Notes: a model not told the origin generated them from the letters alone. A stretch of DNA of 12,317 nucleotides from CAYVZU01 sp964455935 (GCA_964455935.1 CAYVZU010000120.1:1-12317), one strand, 5' to 3'. Counted from the stretch's first letter, positions 1-6,759 are shown. Numbers and translations are program-made.

Positions 1-816
1 ATAGGGTTTGCGCGTGTGACTCTCGCTGCAGAAGCTGCACGAGTGTTTACAGCCTTCGCTGATCGGCAGACTTATGCGGCCAAGCCGGTCATCGGCAAAT
101 GGAATCGGCACTCCGACAGGGATAAGGCGCGAATTGAAGCGCGTCACGGGTTTTCGCGCCGCGCCTTTGGGCTGGTCCGATTCAAAAAAGCCTGGAACCG
201 ATCTGAGCGAACCAAGAATCCGGTGTTTGCCCAGCCCCTTGTTCTTGCCTTCACGACAGAGCGCAAAGAGCTGTTCGATTGATTCGGGATCTTCGCCAAT
301 GAAAATTCCGTCAACCGGCGAATGATCGTGCCATAGGATTGCCGTGTTGATCGCATTGGCGCCGCCCAGAATGACCAGGGGTTGCCGGGCATTGTCCAAT
401 CGCTGCTGCCGGTCGAGGGTCACGCCACTTTTGGACAACAGAGGCGGAATGTTCGCGATCTCCTGGACAATGGAATTGGACAGGGCGATTACATCAAAAT
501 CGAGCGCGGGCTTTTTCGTGCCGGTTCCCAGGAGCCAAGGCACATTGTCCGCTTCGAACAACTTGCGGTCCGCCAAGGGCGGCAGGTATGCGAGATCAGG
601 GAAAACGCCCTGGTTTTGGGCCGCTATCTGGTAAAGCAACCCGTGGGTGAAGGACTCAGCCGTGTCGCTGTAGGTTGAGAGGCGGACCAGCAGCAGCCGC
701 AAGGGACGGCGTTCGAATTCATCGGCCGGCAGGATGTTTAATTCGCCGCCTCTTAACCAAAGGCCGGAGTTCTGCAGTCGGCCGCGATTGCGCTCATACC
801 AAAGCGAGTAATTCAT
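1..816 (-). CDS. Radical SAM protein with B12-binding-like N-terminal domain (partial, C-terminus outside window)
   Basis: Reading the minus strand from the ATG at 816, the frame is open for 272 codons to position 1 and leaves the window without a stop, so only the N-terminal part is present. Residues 253-263 (SEGCKHSCSFC) carry the radical SAM signature Cx3Cx2C (C256, C260, C263), which binds the 4Fe-4S cluster that cleaves S-adenosylmethionine. Residues about 35-185 look like the Rossmann-type domain found in front of B12-type radical SAM enzymes: LLLVRLSTYSDT, DFDVIALSNS, PLVILGGANA and VDGIFIGEDPESI line up with the strand and GE-containing pieces of that fold. I see no DxHxxG cobalamin-ligand motif, so B12 binding is not shown. 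The layout recalls the YgiQ/TIGR03960-like groups, but the substrate is unknown. No Shine-Dalgarno is visible before the ATG; a MITE-like insertion lies 8 bases upstream. Identification as radical SAM is firm, the specific role is not. Confidence 0.88.
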   Translation of the reverse strand, partial: MNYSLWYERNRGRLQNSGLWLRGGELNILPADEFERRPLRLLLVRLSTYSDTAESFTHGLLYQIAAQNQGVFPDLAYLPPLADRKLFEADNVPWLLGTGTKKPALDFDVIALSNSIVQEIANIPPLLSKSGVTLDRQQRLDNARQPLVILGGANAINTAILWHDHSPVDGIFIGEDPESIEQLFALCREGKNKGLGKHRILGSLRSVPGFFESDQPKGAARKPVTRFNSRLIPVGVPIPFADDRLGRISLPISEGCKHSCSFCSESHTRKPY

Positions 817-824
817 AGTGGTAG

Positions 825-932
825 TTAACTGCTCAGGTTCCCAGGATGCCCCCAACCCGTCCTTCCCCCGTAGGGGGAAGGTGTTTTGGAAGTCCCCCTG
901 CGGGGGATTTAGGGGGCGTGCTGAGTAGTTAC
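825..932. mobile_element. 108-bp MITE-like element with 8-bp target duplication
   Basis: The left end TTAACTGCTCAGG (825-837) and the reverse complement of the right end, GTAACTACTCAGC (920-932), match at 10 of 13 positions. The block is flanked by identical octamers AGTGGTAG at 817-824 and 933-940, as expected of a target-site duplication. It has no coding capacity. An end beginning GTAA together with an 8-bp duplication is the pattern of the IS66 family, so a non-autonomous IS66-type derivative is a reasonable inference. Inside are two GC-rich hairpins, described separately. Confidence 0.62.
861..907. repeat. Two GC-rich palindromes inside the MITE-like element
   Basis: The first hairpin is CCTTCCCCC (861-869), loop GTA, GGGGGAAGG (873-881), with perfect 9-bp arms. 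The second is TCCCCC (893-898), loop TGC, GGGGGA (902-907), with perfect 6-bp arms, followed by ATTTAGGGGGC. Such C/G-run palindromes recur as dispersed intergenic repeats in several bacterial groups (from memory). They could fold in RNA from either strand but lack the U-run of an intrinsic terminator. Confidence 0.6.
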
Positions 933-940
933 AGTGGTAG

Positions 941-1133
941 CTTAAAATGCAAGGTGCGTGGTTGAAATGCCAAATTTTCCACAGTCTTGGTCTGGTGCGG
1001 TTTTCGCGAATCCATATCCTAGTATCGAAAGATACGGGGAGAACCGTGTGAATTCGGCGCAGGTGCTCCGGCTAAATGGCTATATTCGAAAATCGATAAA
1101 TAGCGGCAAAGGTTAACAAAAAGGGAGGAGCGC
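941..1133 (+). other. Non-coding leader of the PspC gene with two hairpins
   Basis: No open frame of note. Two stem-loops can be drawn: GTATC-GAAA-GATAC (1022-1035), with a GNRA tetraloop, and a longer one at 1079-1104, whose outer stem GCTAT/ATAGC surrounds an internal loop and an inner TCGA-AAA-TCGA stem. Between them GGAG (1038-1041) could pair with CTCC (1066-1069). They end about 20 bases before the ribosome binding site. I cannot match this to a known riboswitch class. Confidence 0.3.
1123..1130 (+). promoter_or_regulatory. Ribosome binding site of the PspC gene
   Basis: GGGAGGAG ends 3 bases before the ATG at 1134. It is one of the strongest Shine-Dalgarno sites in the window and fixes that start. 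Confidence 0.8.
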
Positions 1134-1367
1134 ATGGCGAATGGATCCGGTCCAGTATGGGAAACCATAAACAATCTGCGACGCTATCCCGCGGAGGGAA
1201 AGATCGCGGGGATTTGCGAGGGGCTTTCACGGTCAACGCCCTTGGCCGCATGGGCCTGGCGGGTTCTCTTTCTGATTTCGCTGCTGTTCGGCGGGGCCGG
1301 CCTTTTTGTCTACATTGTGCTTTGGATTTTCATGCCTGTCCAAGAGAATGAAAAGAAGCAAGCCTGA
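1134..1367 (+). CDS. PspC-domain small inner-membrane protein
   Basis: A 77-residue protein made almost entirely of a PspC domain. Residues about 16-30 (RYPAEGKIAGICEGLS) form the typical N-terminal segment with the conserved GxxxGICxGL turn. Residues about 40-69 form one hydrophobic stretch ending VYIVLWIFMP, the standard PspC ending. In Proteobacteria PspC is an inner-membrane sensor of the phage-shock envelope-stress response; many other bacteria carry short stand-alone PspC proteins whose role is less clear. No PspA, PspB or PspF gene is nearby, so a stress-sensing role is inference. The start has a strong ribosome binding site, and the hydrolase gene follows after 22 bases, so the two may be cotranscribed. 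Confidence 0.88.
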   Translation: MANGSGPVWETINNLRRYPAEGKIAGICEGLSRSTPLAAWAWRVLFLISLLFGGAGLFVYIVLWIFMPVQENEKKQA

Positions 1368-1389
1368 ATCCATGGGGTAAGCCAATCCA

Positions 1390-2259
1390 ATGGGCACTCA
1401 TGGGCATAGCAAGTCGTGGATGCGGGCGCAGGATGGCCCGCAGCTATTTAGGCGAACCTGGGTTCCCGCTGGGGCACCAAAGGCGGCTGTCTGTCTTGTG
1501 CACGGAATTGGCGAGCACGGCGGTCGCTACGTTCATGTAGGGGAGTTCTTCGCCGGCAAAGGGCTCCGTGTGGAGTCCGCGGACCTGCGCGGGCATGGCC
1601 AATCGCAGGGGTCGCGCGGTCATATCGACCGCTGGTCTCAGTACCGGGGCGATTTGGCGATGTTGATCGGCTGCGTCCGGCGCGATTGTCCAACGCTCCC
1701 GATTTTTCTCTACGGGCACAGTCTTGGCGGGCTCATTTGCCTTGAATACTGCCTCCACTCCCATGCATTGGTTGCGGGACTGATTTGCTCGTCTCCGGCG
1801 ATCGGGGATGTGGGAATTCCCGCGGTGCTTTGGAATATCGCGCGCCTGCTGGGCCGAATTGCCCCGCGGTTTCGGATGAAGACCCGGTTGGACATGGACG
1901 GGCTTAGCCGTGACCCTTCGATTGCGGCCGCCATGCGCGAGGATCCACTGTCGCACACGCTCGGTTCGGTCCGCCTGGGCACCGAAGTGGAAAGCGCGGT
2001 GGCTCGCGTTTGGAGGAATGCGGGCAATCTGCGGGTTCCGTTTCTGCTTCTGCTGGGCGGCGCCGACCACCTGGTGTTTCCCCAGCGCAGCCGGGAATAT
2101 TTTGGGCGTGTGCCCGACGGTCGCAAAGAGCTTCATGAATATCCTGGAGCGTACCACGAGCTCCACAACGATATCATACGGCAGCAGGTATTGGAGGACG
2201 TTTATCAATGGATCGACCGGCAAATCCAGATCGGGCGAAGCGTTCGGCCGGCCCAATGA
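1390..2259 (+). CDS. Alpha/beta hydrolase, monoacylglycerol lipase / lysophospholipase-like
   Basis: 289 residues with the full alpha/beta-hydrolase signature of the Hydrolase_4 (PldB, monoglyceride lipase) type. LVHGIGEHGGRY (about 36-47) is the oxyanion-hole region; ADLRGHGQSQGSRGHI follows at about 64-79. The nucleophile elbow GHSLG puts the catalytic serine at S111. D226 in GGADHLV and H256 in YPGAYHEL complete the triad. The family hydrolyses monoacylglycerols or lysophospholipids; the exact substrate cannot be read here. There is no signal peptide, so it is probably cytoplasmic or loosely membrane-associated. The start at 1390 has only a weak site (GGGGTAAG, 1374-1381); the next in-frame ATG (1420) has none and would remove part of the first strand. 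It follows the PspC gene closely. Confidence 0.9.
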   Translation: MGTHGHSKSWMRAQDGPQLFRRTWVPAGAPKAAVCLVHGIGEHGGRYVHVGEFFAGKGLRVESADLRGHGQSQGSRGHIDRWSQYRGDLAMLIGCVRRDCPTLPIFLYGHSLGGLICLEYCLHSHALVAGLICSSPAIGDVGIPAVLWNIARLLGRIAPRFRMKTRLDMDGLSRDPSIAAAMREDPLSHTLGSVRLGTEVESAVARVWRNAGNLRVPFLLLLGGADHLVFPQRSREYFGRVPDGRKELHEYPGAYHELHNDIIRQQVLEDVYQWIDRQIQIGRSVRPAQ

Positions 2260-2311
2260 ATCCGGTCGGCCGACATCATCATGAAAAACGAATCCTTGTA
2301 AGGGGTAGAAT

Positions 2312-2779
2312 CTGAAAAGGTCAAGCCAGGTCAGGAGTCCCAAAGCGCAGATTCGCACCCATGTTTCGGCCGGAGGTGTTGCCTTTCGGCGGACACCGGG
2401 CGCGGTGGATGTGGCGCTTATTTCCGTGGGCAAGGCCCGGCGATGGCAACTCCCCAAAGGAACCGTCGATCCCGGAGAGACCGCCGAGATTGCGGCGCTT
2501 CGCGAGGTTCGGGAAGAAACCGGTTTGCAGACCGAACTGCTGGATCCGCTGGGAACGATCGAGTATTGGTTCTACACCAGAGAGGTCTCCAGGGTTCGCG
2601 TGCACAAGTTCGTTCATTTTTTCCTTTTGCGTTTCGTGGAAGGTGACACCAGGAATCATGACGACGAGGTCAACGAGGCGCAATGGTTCGAGATCAGTCG
2701 CGCCGCCGCCATCCTTAGTTTCACCAATGAACGGGAGATTGTCGAGAAGGCCCGGCAACGAATCGAGGCCATGGGATGA
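2312..2779 (+). CDS. Nudix hydrolase (probable CTG start)
   Basis: The Nudix box is perfect: G50 in GTVDPGE, then REVREETGL to residue 72 (Gx5Ex7REUxEExGU), which binds the divalent metal for nucleoside-diphosphate-X hydrolysis. The first strand typical of the family, THVSAGGVAFRR, is encoded upstream of the first conventional start (GTG at 2405), so a start at 2405 would delete it. The frame is open back to a TAG at 2306-2308, and the only common start-like codon in that stretch is CTG at 2312, six bases after AAGGGG (2300-2305). That gives 155 residues, normal for the family. The C-terminal half (YWFY, RVHKFVHFFLLRF, DDEVNEAQWF) resembles dinucleoside-polyphosphate-type Nudix enzymes, but the substrate is not certain. 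It overlaps the ArfB gene by ATGA, suggesting translational coupling. The family is sure; the start is uncertain. Confidence 0.85.
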   Translation: MKRSSQVRSPKAQIRTHVSAGGVAFRRTPGAVDVALISVGKARRWQLPKGTVDPGETAEIAALREVREETGLQTELLDPLGTIEYWFYTREVSRVRVHKFVHFFLLRFVEGDTRNHDDEVNEAQWFEISRAAAILSFTNEREIVEKARQRIEAMG

Positions 2780-3186
2780 TTTGGGTCAACGGCATACTCG
2801 TTCGGGATGAGGAGATTGAGTTGAAGGCGATCCGGTCGCCGGGCCCGGGCGGCCAAAACGTGAACAAGGTTTCCACGGCAATACAGCTTCGCTTTGACGT
2901 GCAGGGGAGCCCGAGTCTGGGGTCTGATGTCAAATTGCGGCTAAAAAAAATAGCCGGCAAACGGATGACTCGCGATGGAGAACTTGTGCTGACCGCACAC
3001 GAAGAGCGCTCGCAAGCCCGGAATCGTGAGATTGCCCTAAAGCGCTTTGCCGAACTTCTTCGGGCTGCTCTGGTTCGACCCAAGGCCCGCCGTAAAACCA
3101 GGCCGACGCTTGGCTCCGCCGAGCGCCGGATGGAGAGCAAGCGTCGCCGCAGCAGCATCAAGGCGCTGCGACAGATCCAGGAATAG
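2776..3186 (+). CDS. arfB: Alternative ribosome-rescue factor ArfB (peptidyl-tRNA hydrolase, YaeJ)
   Basis: 136 residues, close to the roughly 140 of E. coli ArfB. Residues 20-34 (RSPGPGGQNVNKVST) contain the GGQ motif (25-27), which hydrolyses the ester bond of peptidyl-tRNA as in class I release factors. It is a one-domain protein without the codon-recognition domain. Residues about 100-136 form a strongly basic tail (RPKARRKTR...RRMESKRRR) that in ArfB enters the empty mRNA channel of a stalled ribosome. The ATG overlaps the stop of the Nudix gene (ATGA, 2776-2779), so both are likely translated from one message. ArfB frees ribosomes stalled on non-stop mRNA without needing tmRNA. Family assignment is firm. 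Confidence 0.95.
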   Translation: MIWVNGILVRDEEIELKAIRSPGPGGQNVNKVSTAIQLRFDVQGSPSLGSDVKLRLKKIAGKRMTRDGELVLTAHEERSQARNREIALKRFAELLRAALVRPKARRKTRPTLGSAERRMESKRRRSSIKALRQIQE

Positions 3187-3244
3187 CGATCCAGCCCGCA
3201 TCCCCGCCGTCTTCTGGCACAGGTTTTGATCTCCTCACAACCAT

Positions 3245-3844
3245 ATGCCGTCCCATTTTCGTATTGCGCATTTATCGCAGGTGATCATCCTGGTGCTAAG
3301 CGCCGCCGCGGTCGCGAGCGCTGAATCCATTCATGCCGGATTCGATCTGGGGCTTGCGCGACGCACTGATACGGGCCGGGACGGCTGGTCCGCCGGCGGC
3401 CAGGCTTTGACCCGTTTTGGAGAACTGTTTGGTTTTGGCATGCGCGTGGCCTATAGTCGCTTTGACGCGCAGCCGCAGCCGGTATCGATTCCGGGGCCCA
3501 TTTCCGGTTTCACAACCGAAGCAAGCCTTTCCATTGTGGAGATCATACCAACCGCGCGGATCTGGACGCCCAAGCTCCTTGTTCGGCTTTTTGGACAGGC
3601 AGGATTCGGGTTGGCCATCAACAGGGAAAGCACGTCCGCCAAGGGGCAGCTGGCCGGCCAGCCCTGGTCCGCTTCGGTGAAGGACACCAACGGGCAGTTG
3701 GCGGCGAATTTTGGCGTTGGAATCGCCCTAATTGAGTTGCTGGGCCTTAGTGTGGAAGCATTGCCATTGTATCACATCATCTTTGGCGGCGACTCCGACC
3801 GGCAATTCGTAACCGTGGGTTTGGCGCTGGCTTTTCACCTCTAA
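3245..3844 (+). CDS. Small outer-membrane beta-barrel protein
   Basis: 199 residues. Residues 1-26 are a Sec signal peptide with hydrophobic core VIILVLSAAAV and an AxA-type cleavage site (VASA before ESIHAG). The mature part is rich in alternating Gly/aromatic strands (HAGFDLGLARR, FGFGMRVAYSRF, LVRLFGQAGFGLAI, LAANFGVGIALIEL) and ends in an aromatic/leucine strand, FVTVGLALAFHL, typical of outer-membrane barrels of about eight strands. No named family is recognised. No Shine-Dalgarno is visible before the ATG. It begins the outer-membrane block continuing to 6646, separated by 58 bases from arfB. Function is unknown: a structural or adhesin-like OmpA/OmpW-fold protein is the best guess. Confidence 0.75.
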   Translation: MPSHFRIAHLSQVIILVLSAAAVASAESIHAGFDLGLARRTDTGRDGWSAGGQALTRFGELFGFGMRVAYSRFDAQPQPVSIPGPISGFTTEASLSIVEIIPTARIWTPKLLVRLFGQAGFGLAINRESTSAKGQLAGQPWSASVKDTNGQLAANFGVGIALIELLGLSVEALPLYHIIFGGDSDRQFVTVGLALAFHL

Positions 3845-3905
3845 TTTCGCCAAGCATAAGACCCGAGTTGTTGCCTAGAATTCACCCAACCAAAACCATC
3901 TTGCC

Positions 3906-4187
3906 ATGAGAAATACACCGGGCGAATTGGTCACGGTCCCCGTGATTTGCGTCCTGCGGAATCAACGGCAACACAGGCTGTTTGCCTCGCGGAAGCTTTT
4001 CACCGCCGCCGCCAGAAAACAGCCTTACGGGCGCAGCATTTCCAAGCCCTTGTTGCGAACCATAGCCAAGCCCTGGGTCTTTGGAGTCCTCGCCCTTTCC
4101 CTCTGTATTCTCACCGGCAAATTGGCGGCGGAAATCGCGGTTTGGTCACAAGCCGGTCAGGGAGCGGTTGAGAAGATTGCAAAATGA
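3906..4187 (+). CDS. Doubtful small membrane protein ORF
   Basis: 93 codons, no family recognised. Residues about 57-81 (PWVFGVLALSLCILTGKLAAEIAVW) could form one membrane helix preceded by a basic stretch (KPLLRTIAK), which would place the N-terminus inside. Third codon positions lean to G/C like the neighbours, which favours coding, but there is no ribosome binding site and another open frame overlaps it. It is the only candidate gene in the 398-base gap between the two barrel genes; outside it (3845-3905 and 4188-4229) I see nothing. Confidence 0.3.
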   Translation: MRNTPGELVTVPVICVLRNQRQHRLFASRKLFTAAARKQPYGRSISKPLLRTIAKPWVFGVLALSLCILTGKLAAEIAVWSQAGQGAVEKIAK

Positions 4188-4229
4188 GTTGCCGTATGCT
4201 GTGGGAAATAAAATTGCATGGACTATTTT

Positions 4230-4235
4230 GGGAGG
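4230..4235 (+). promoter_or_regulatory. Ribosome binding site that sets the 4243 start
   Basis: GGGAGG lies 7 bases before the ATG at 4243. The open frame extends upstream to an ATG at 4081, but that start lacks a site and would bury the signal peptide, so 4243 is chosen. Confidence 0.8.
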
Positions 4236-4242
4236 AACACGC

Positions 4243-4707
4243 ATGAAAAACACTGGTCGATTGATTCTCTTCTGCGCCTGTTTCCTGGGATTTCAGGCGG
4301 CGCACGCGCAGGATTCCCTGATCGGCTATGGTCTTATTCTAGGCGAGCCAACCGGAATCAGCGCCAAAGGCTGGCTCAATGGTTCGTTGGCAGTGTCCGC
4401 GGCCCTTGCATGGTCCGTGGTAGAGCAGGACCGCTTTCAAGTCCAGTCCGATTTGCTCTGGCACAATCTTCGTCTAATGACCTTTGCTGGTACGCCTTTT
4501 CCTCTTTTTGCGGGCGTTGGTACGCTGGTTCGCTTTGGCGACAGCTATCATTTTGGCATTCGCGTTCCGGCCGGCGGAATTTTTCTGATCAAGCCTCTTG
4601 GTTTGGACATTTCCGTCGAGGTTGCACCCAAATACGAAATTCTCCAGAACCGCGGTTTTGGCCTTGATGCGGGCATGTCGGTCCGCTATTACCCTTTGCG
4701 CCTGTAG
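4243..4707 (+). CDS. Small secreted outer-membrane beta-barrel protein
   Basis: 154 residues. Residues 1-22 are a clear signal peptide (MKNTGRLILFCACFLGFQAAHA, cleaved before QDS). The mature protein opens with IGYGLILGEPTGISAKGWL, a G-x-x-LGePTG-S-K pattern that I associate from memory with small barrel proteins such as the DUF3996 group. Amphipathic strands follow (AVSAALAWSVV, FQVQSDLLWHNL, YHFGIRVPAGG, LDISVEVAPKYEI), ending in LDAGMSVRYYPLRL. It likely sits in the outer membrane as an eight-stranded barrel; no enzymatic residues stand out. The gene lies directly before the Omp85-type assembly gene, which may or may not be functionally meaningful. Confidence 0.78.
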   Translation: MKNTGRLILFCACFLGFQAAHAQDSLIGYGLILGEPTGISAKGWLNGSLAVSAALAWSVVEQDRFQVQSDLLWHNLRLMTFAGTPFPLFAGVGTLVRFGDSYHFGIRVPAGGIFLIKPLGLDISVEVAPKYEILQNRGFGLDAGMSVRYYPLRL

Positions 4708-4864
4708 GGACGGATTTCGCTTCTTTGCCGCACGTTTTCGCTTACCTGTTCGGCTCCCGGACCTTGGCCCGGCAAGGAAATTCGGATCACGGCTTGGCTT
4801 GCCGAAATCGTTGCTCCTCAAGAAGAGGCCGCCCGGAAAAGCCAGACGGGTGCCGACGTAAAGT

Positions 4865-6646
4865 ATGGCATCCGTTTTTGCCATCGTAGCCCAACATCGA
4901 TTCGCACGAACGTTTCTCTCGATCGTGCTTTTGTGGATTTCCTGGGCGGCAGGCCGGGACGGATACGAGATCCGAACACTTTCCATTGCGGGCAACAGCC
5001 GTTTCAGCGACAAGGAACTCAAGGACCAAATCGTAACATCCGCCACGGGGTTTTTTCAGCGCCACTACTTCAATAGCGGGGTTTTCGAGCAGGATTTGGA
5101 AACGCTGGTCCGGTTCTACCGCGACCAGGGCTATCTTGATGCCGGGGTCGTGGATACCCTCATAAAAGCGGATACTTCACGGCAGGCGGTAACCATCACC
5201 ATTGCGGTGAAGGAAGGCGGGCTGACGCGCATCGCGGGTGTTCGATTTGAGAGCAATGCGGTTCTGCCGGATTCGTTGTTGCGATTGAAGGTCAAGCTGG
5301 CGCGGGGTGATCCACTTGGTCAGCAAGCCATTCGTTTGGGCGGTCTGGCGATCCTTGGCGCCTATGGCGATTCGGGTTACTTGGAAGCGGAAGTGGAGTC
5401 CGATCTGGAGCGGGATTCCGCCCTCAGCCGGGCGACGGTGGTTTACCGGATTCGCGAGCACGAACTCTTTTGGGTTGGGCCAATCAACATACGGGGTCTG
5501 AAGAAGACCCGGCCTGAAGCGGTCATGCGTGAGTTACGGTTTTGGACCGGCGAACGCCTGGTGCTGCGCGATCTTCTTGAGTCGCAACGCAATCTATACC
5601 GGACCGGTCTGTTTCCCAGTGTCTCGATCACGCCGGCCGAAACCGCGAATGCCGCGGGGCTTCGTGATATCGTGATCGAGGTCAAAGAACGCAAATACAT
5701 CGATATCAATGCGATCGCCGGGTATGGCGCCGTGGAAAAGCTGCGGGGCGGCCTGCGCTTCGTTCATGCCAATGTCGGAGGGCTGGGACGCCGGATTCAG
5801 GCCAATGCCGAGGCCAGTGAAATCAGCTATGGCGGCGACGCAAGCTATACCCAGCCATGGACGTTGGGTTCGCCCGTGCAAACGGAGCTGTCGCTGTATC
5901 AATCCTTTCTGGACGATCCCGCCTTTGACGTGAATCGGCGGGGAGGGAGAATTCAGTTCGCCCGCGCATTTGGATTCCGTTCCCGGGGCTCCGCCGGCAT
6001 TCGGCTGGAAGATGCCTTCGTCGGTAATGTGGAAAACGATACGGACGTTGTCGACCGAAGCGTCCGGATTCGGTCCCTTCTCGCCACACTCAGCCGGGAC
6101 ACGCGCGATAACTTTCTGAATGCGACACGCGGGACATTTCTGAATCTAGACCAGGAGGCGGCCGGCCCATTCCGGATCGGCAGCCACTCTTATTACAAGT
6201 TGCAGACCACGGCCAAAGGCTTCCTGCCACGGGACAGGACCGTATTGGCCGGGCAGGTCCAGACCGGCTGGATTTTTCCCTGGGCCAATGGCGCGGCTCC
6301 GCTCAGCGAGCGATTCCTCACGGGCGGACCCAATTCGATCCGTGGTTTCGGGTTTCGCTCCCTTGCGGCCGTGGATTCCCTGGGCGGGGATCTTTTGGTG
6401 GTGGCCAATCTCGAAATCCGGCGGATCCTTCGAAAATTCCTTTCCGCGGCGGCCTTCCTGGATGCGGGCAACGTCTGGCGCGAGCCACAGGACTTTCGGT
6501 TTTCGGAAATTCGATGCGCAATCGGGGCGGGTCCGCGCTTTGAGACTCCCATCGGGCTGCTTCGTTTTGATATCGGATTCAACCCATGGCCGAAAGCGGA
6601 TGAGAAAACGGCCTTGTTCTATTTCGGAATTGGACAAGCATTTTGA
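4865..6646 (+). CDS. Omp85-family outer-membrane protein (BamA/TamA-like, three POTRA domains)
   Basis: 593 residues. An N-terminal hydrophobic signal (about 14-29) is followed by three POTRA-like repeats: about 34-116 (YEIRTLSIAGNSRFSDKEL), 120-198 (TRIAGVRFESNAVLPDS) and 202-276 (FWVGPINIRGLKKTRPE). The rest (about 280-593) is a 16-strand-type bacterial surface antigen barrel. SIRGF (491-495) is the conserved loop-6 (V/I)RGF/Y motif that stabilises the barrel, and the last strand ends in phenylalanine (LFYFGIGQAF), the usual beta-signal. BamA normally has five POTRAs; three POTRAs and about 590 residues fit TamA better, though a divergent Omp85 is possible. The role would be insertion or translocation of outer-membrane proteins. 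No TamB gene follows: the next gene is convergent. The start has no strong ribosome binding site. Confidence 0.88.
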   Translation: MASVFAIVAQHRFARTFLSIVLLWISWAAGRDGYEIRTLSIAGNSRFSDKELKDQIVTSATGFFQRHYFNSGVFEQDLETLVRFYRDQGYLDAGVVDTLIKADTSRQAVTITIAVKEGGLTRIAGVRFESNAVLPDSLLRLKVKLARGDPLGQQAIRLGGLAILGAYGDSGYLEAEVESDLERDSALSRATVVYRIREHELFWVGPINIRGLKKTRPEAVMRELRFWTGERLVLRDLLESQRNLYRTGLFPSVSITPAETANAAGLRDIVIEVKERKYIDINAIAGYGAVEKLRGGLRFVHANVGGLGRRIQANAEASEISYGGDASYTQPWTLGSPVQTELSLYQSFLDDPAFDVNRRGGRIQFARAFGFRSRGSAGIRLEDAFVGNVENDTDVVDRSVRIRSLLATLSRDTRDNFLNATRGTFLNLDQEAAGPFRIGSHSYYKLQTTAKGFLPRDRTVLAGQVQTGWIFPWANGAAPLSERFLTGGPNSIRGFGFRSLAAVDSLGGDLLVVANLEIRRILRKFLSAAAFLDAGNVWREPQDFRFSEIRCAIGAGPRFETPIGLLRFDIGFNPWPKADEKTALFYFGIGQAF

Positions 6647-6681
6647 AAAGTTAAGAGAAAAGAAGCAGAAAGGGAGTCCGG

Positions 6682-6759
6682 ATGAGTTCTTCTCTGACAG
6701 CTGTGAACCGAGAACCTCCAACGATTCTTAACCCATTCGTCCCACGGCCAAGGCCGTGA
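6682..6759 (+). CDS. Possible 25-residue small ORF after the Omp85 gene
   Basis: An ATG at 6682 follows AAAGGGAG (6669-6676) at a spacing of 5 bases and opens 25 codons (MSSSLTAVNREPPTILNPFV...) to a TGA at 6757-6759. The good ribosome binding site is the only reason to list it. It overlaps the end of the convergent phosphatase gene, resembles nothing known and may be a remnant or chance. Confidence 0.18.
   Translation: MSSSLTAVNREPPTILNPFVPRPRP

Noticed and set aside
1444..2457. 337-codon open frame on the minus strand across the hydrolase gene
   Set aside because: It is antisense to a gene with a complete catalytic triad, has no recognisable domain, and its amino-acid composition is that of a GC-rich shadow frame.
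4081..4242. Longer N-terminus of the second barrel protein from ATG 4081
   Set aside because: It would place 54 residues before a perfect signal peptide, and the start at 4243 has a strong GGGAGG.
6743..6758. Palindrome CACGGCC-AA-GGCCGTG at the convergent gene ends as a terminator
   Set aside because: It lies inside the last codons of the phosphatase and is followed by no T-run on either strand.
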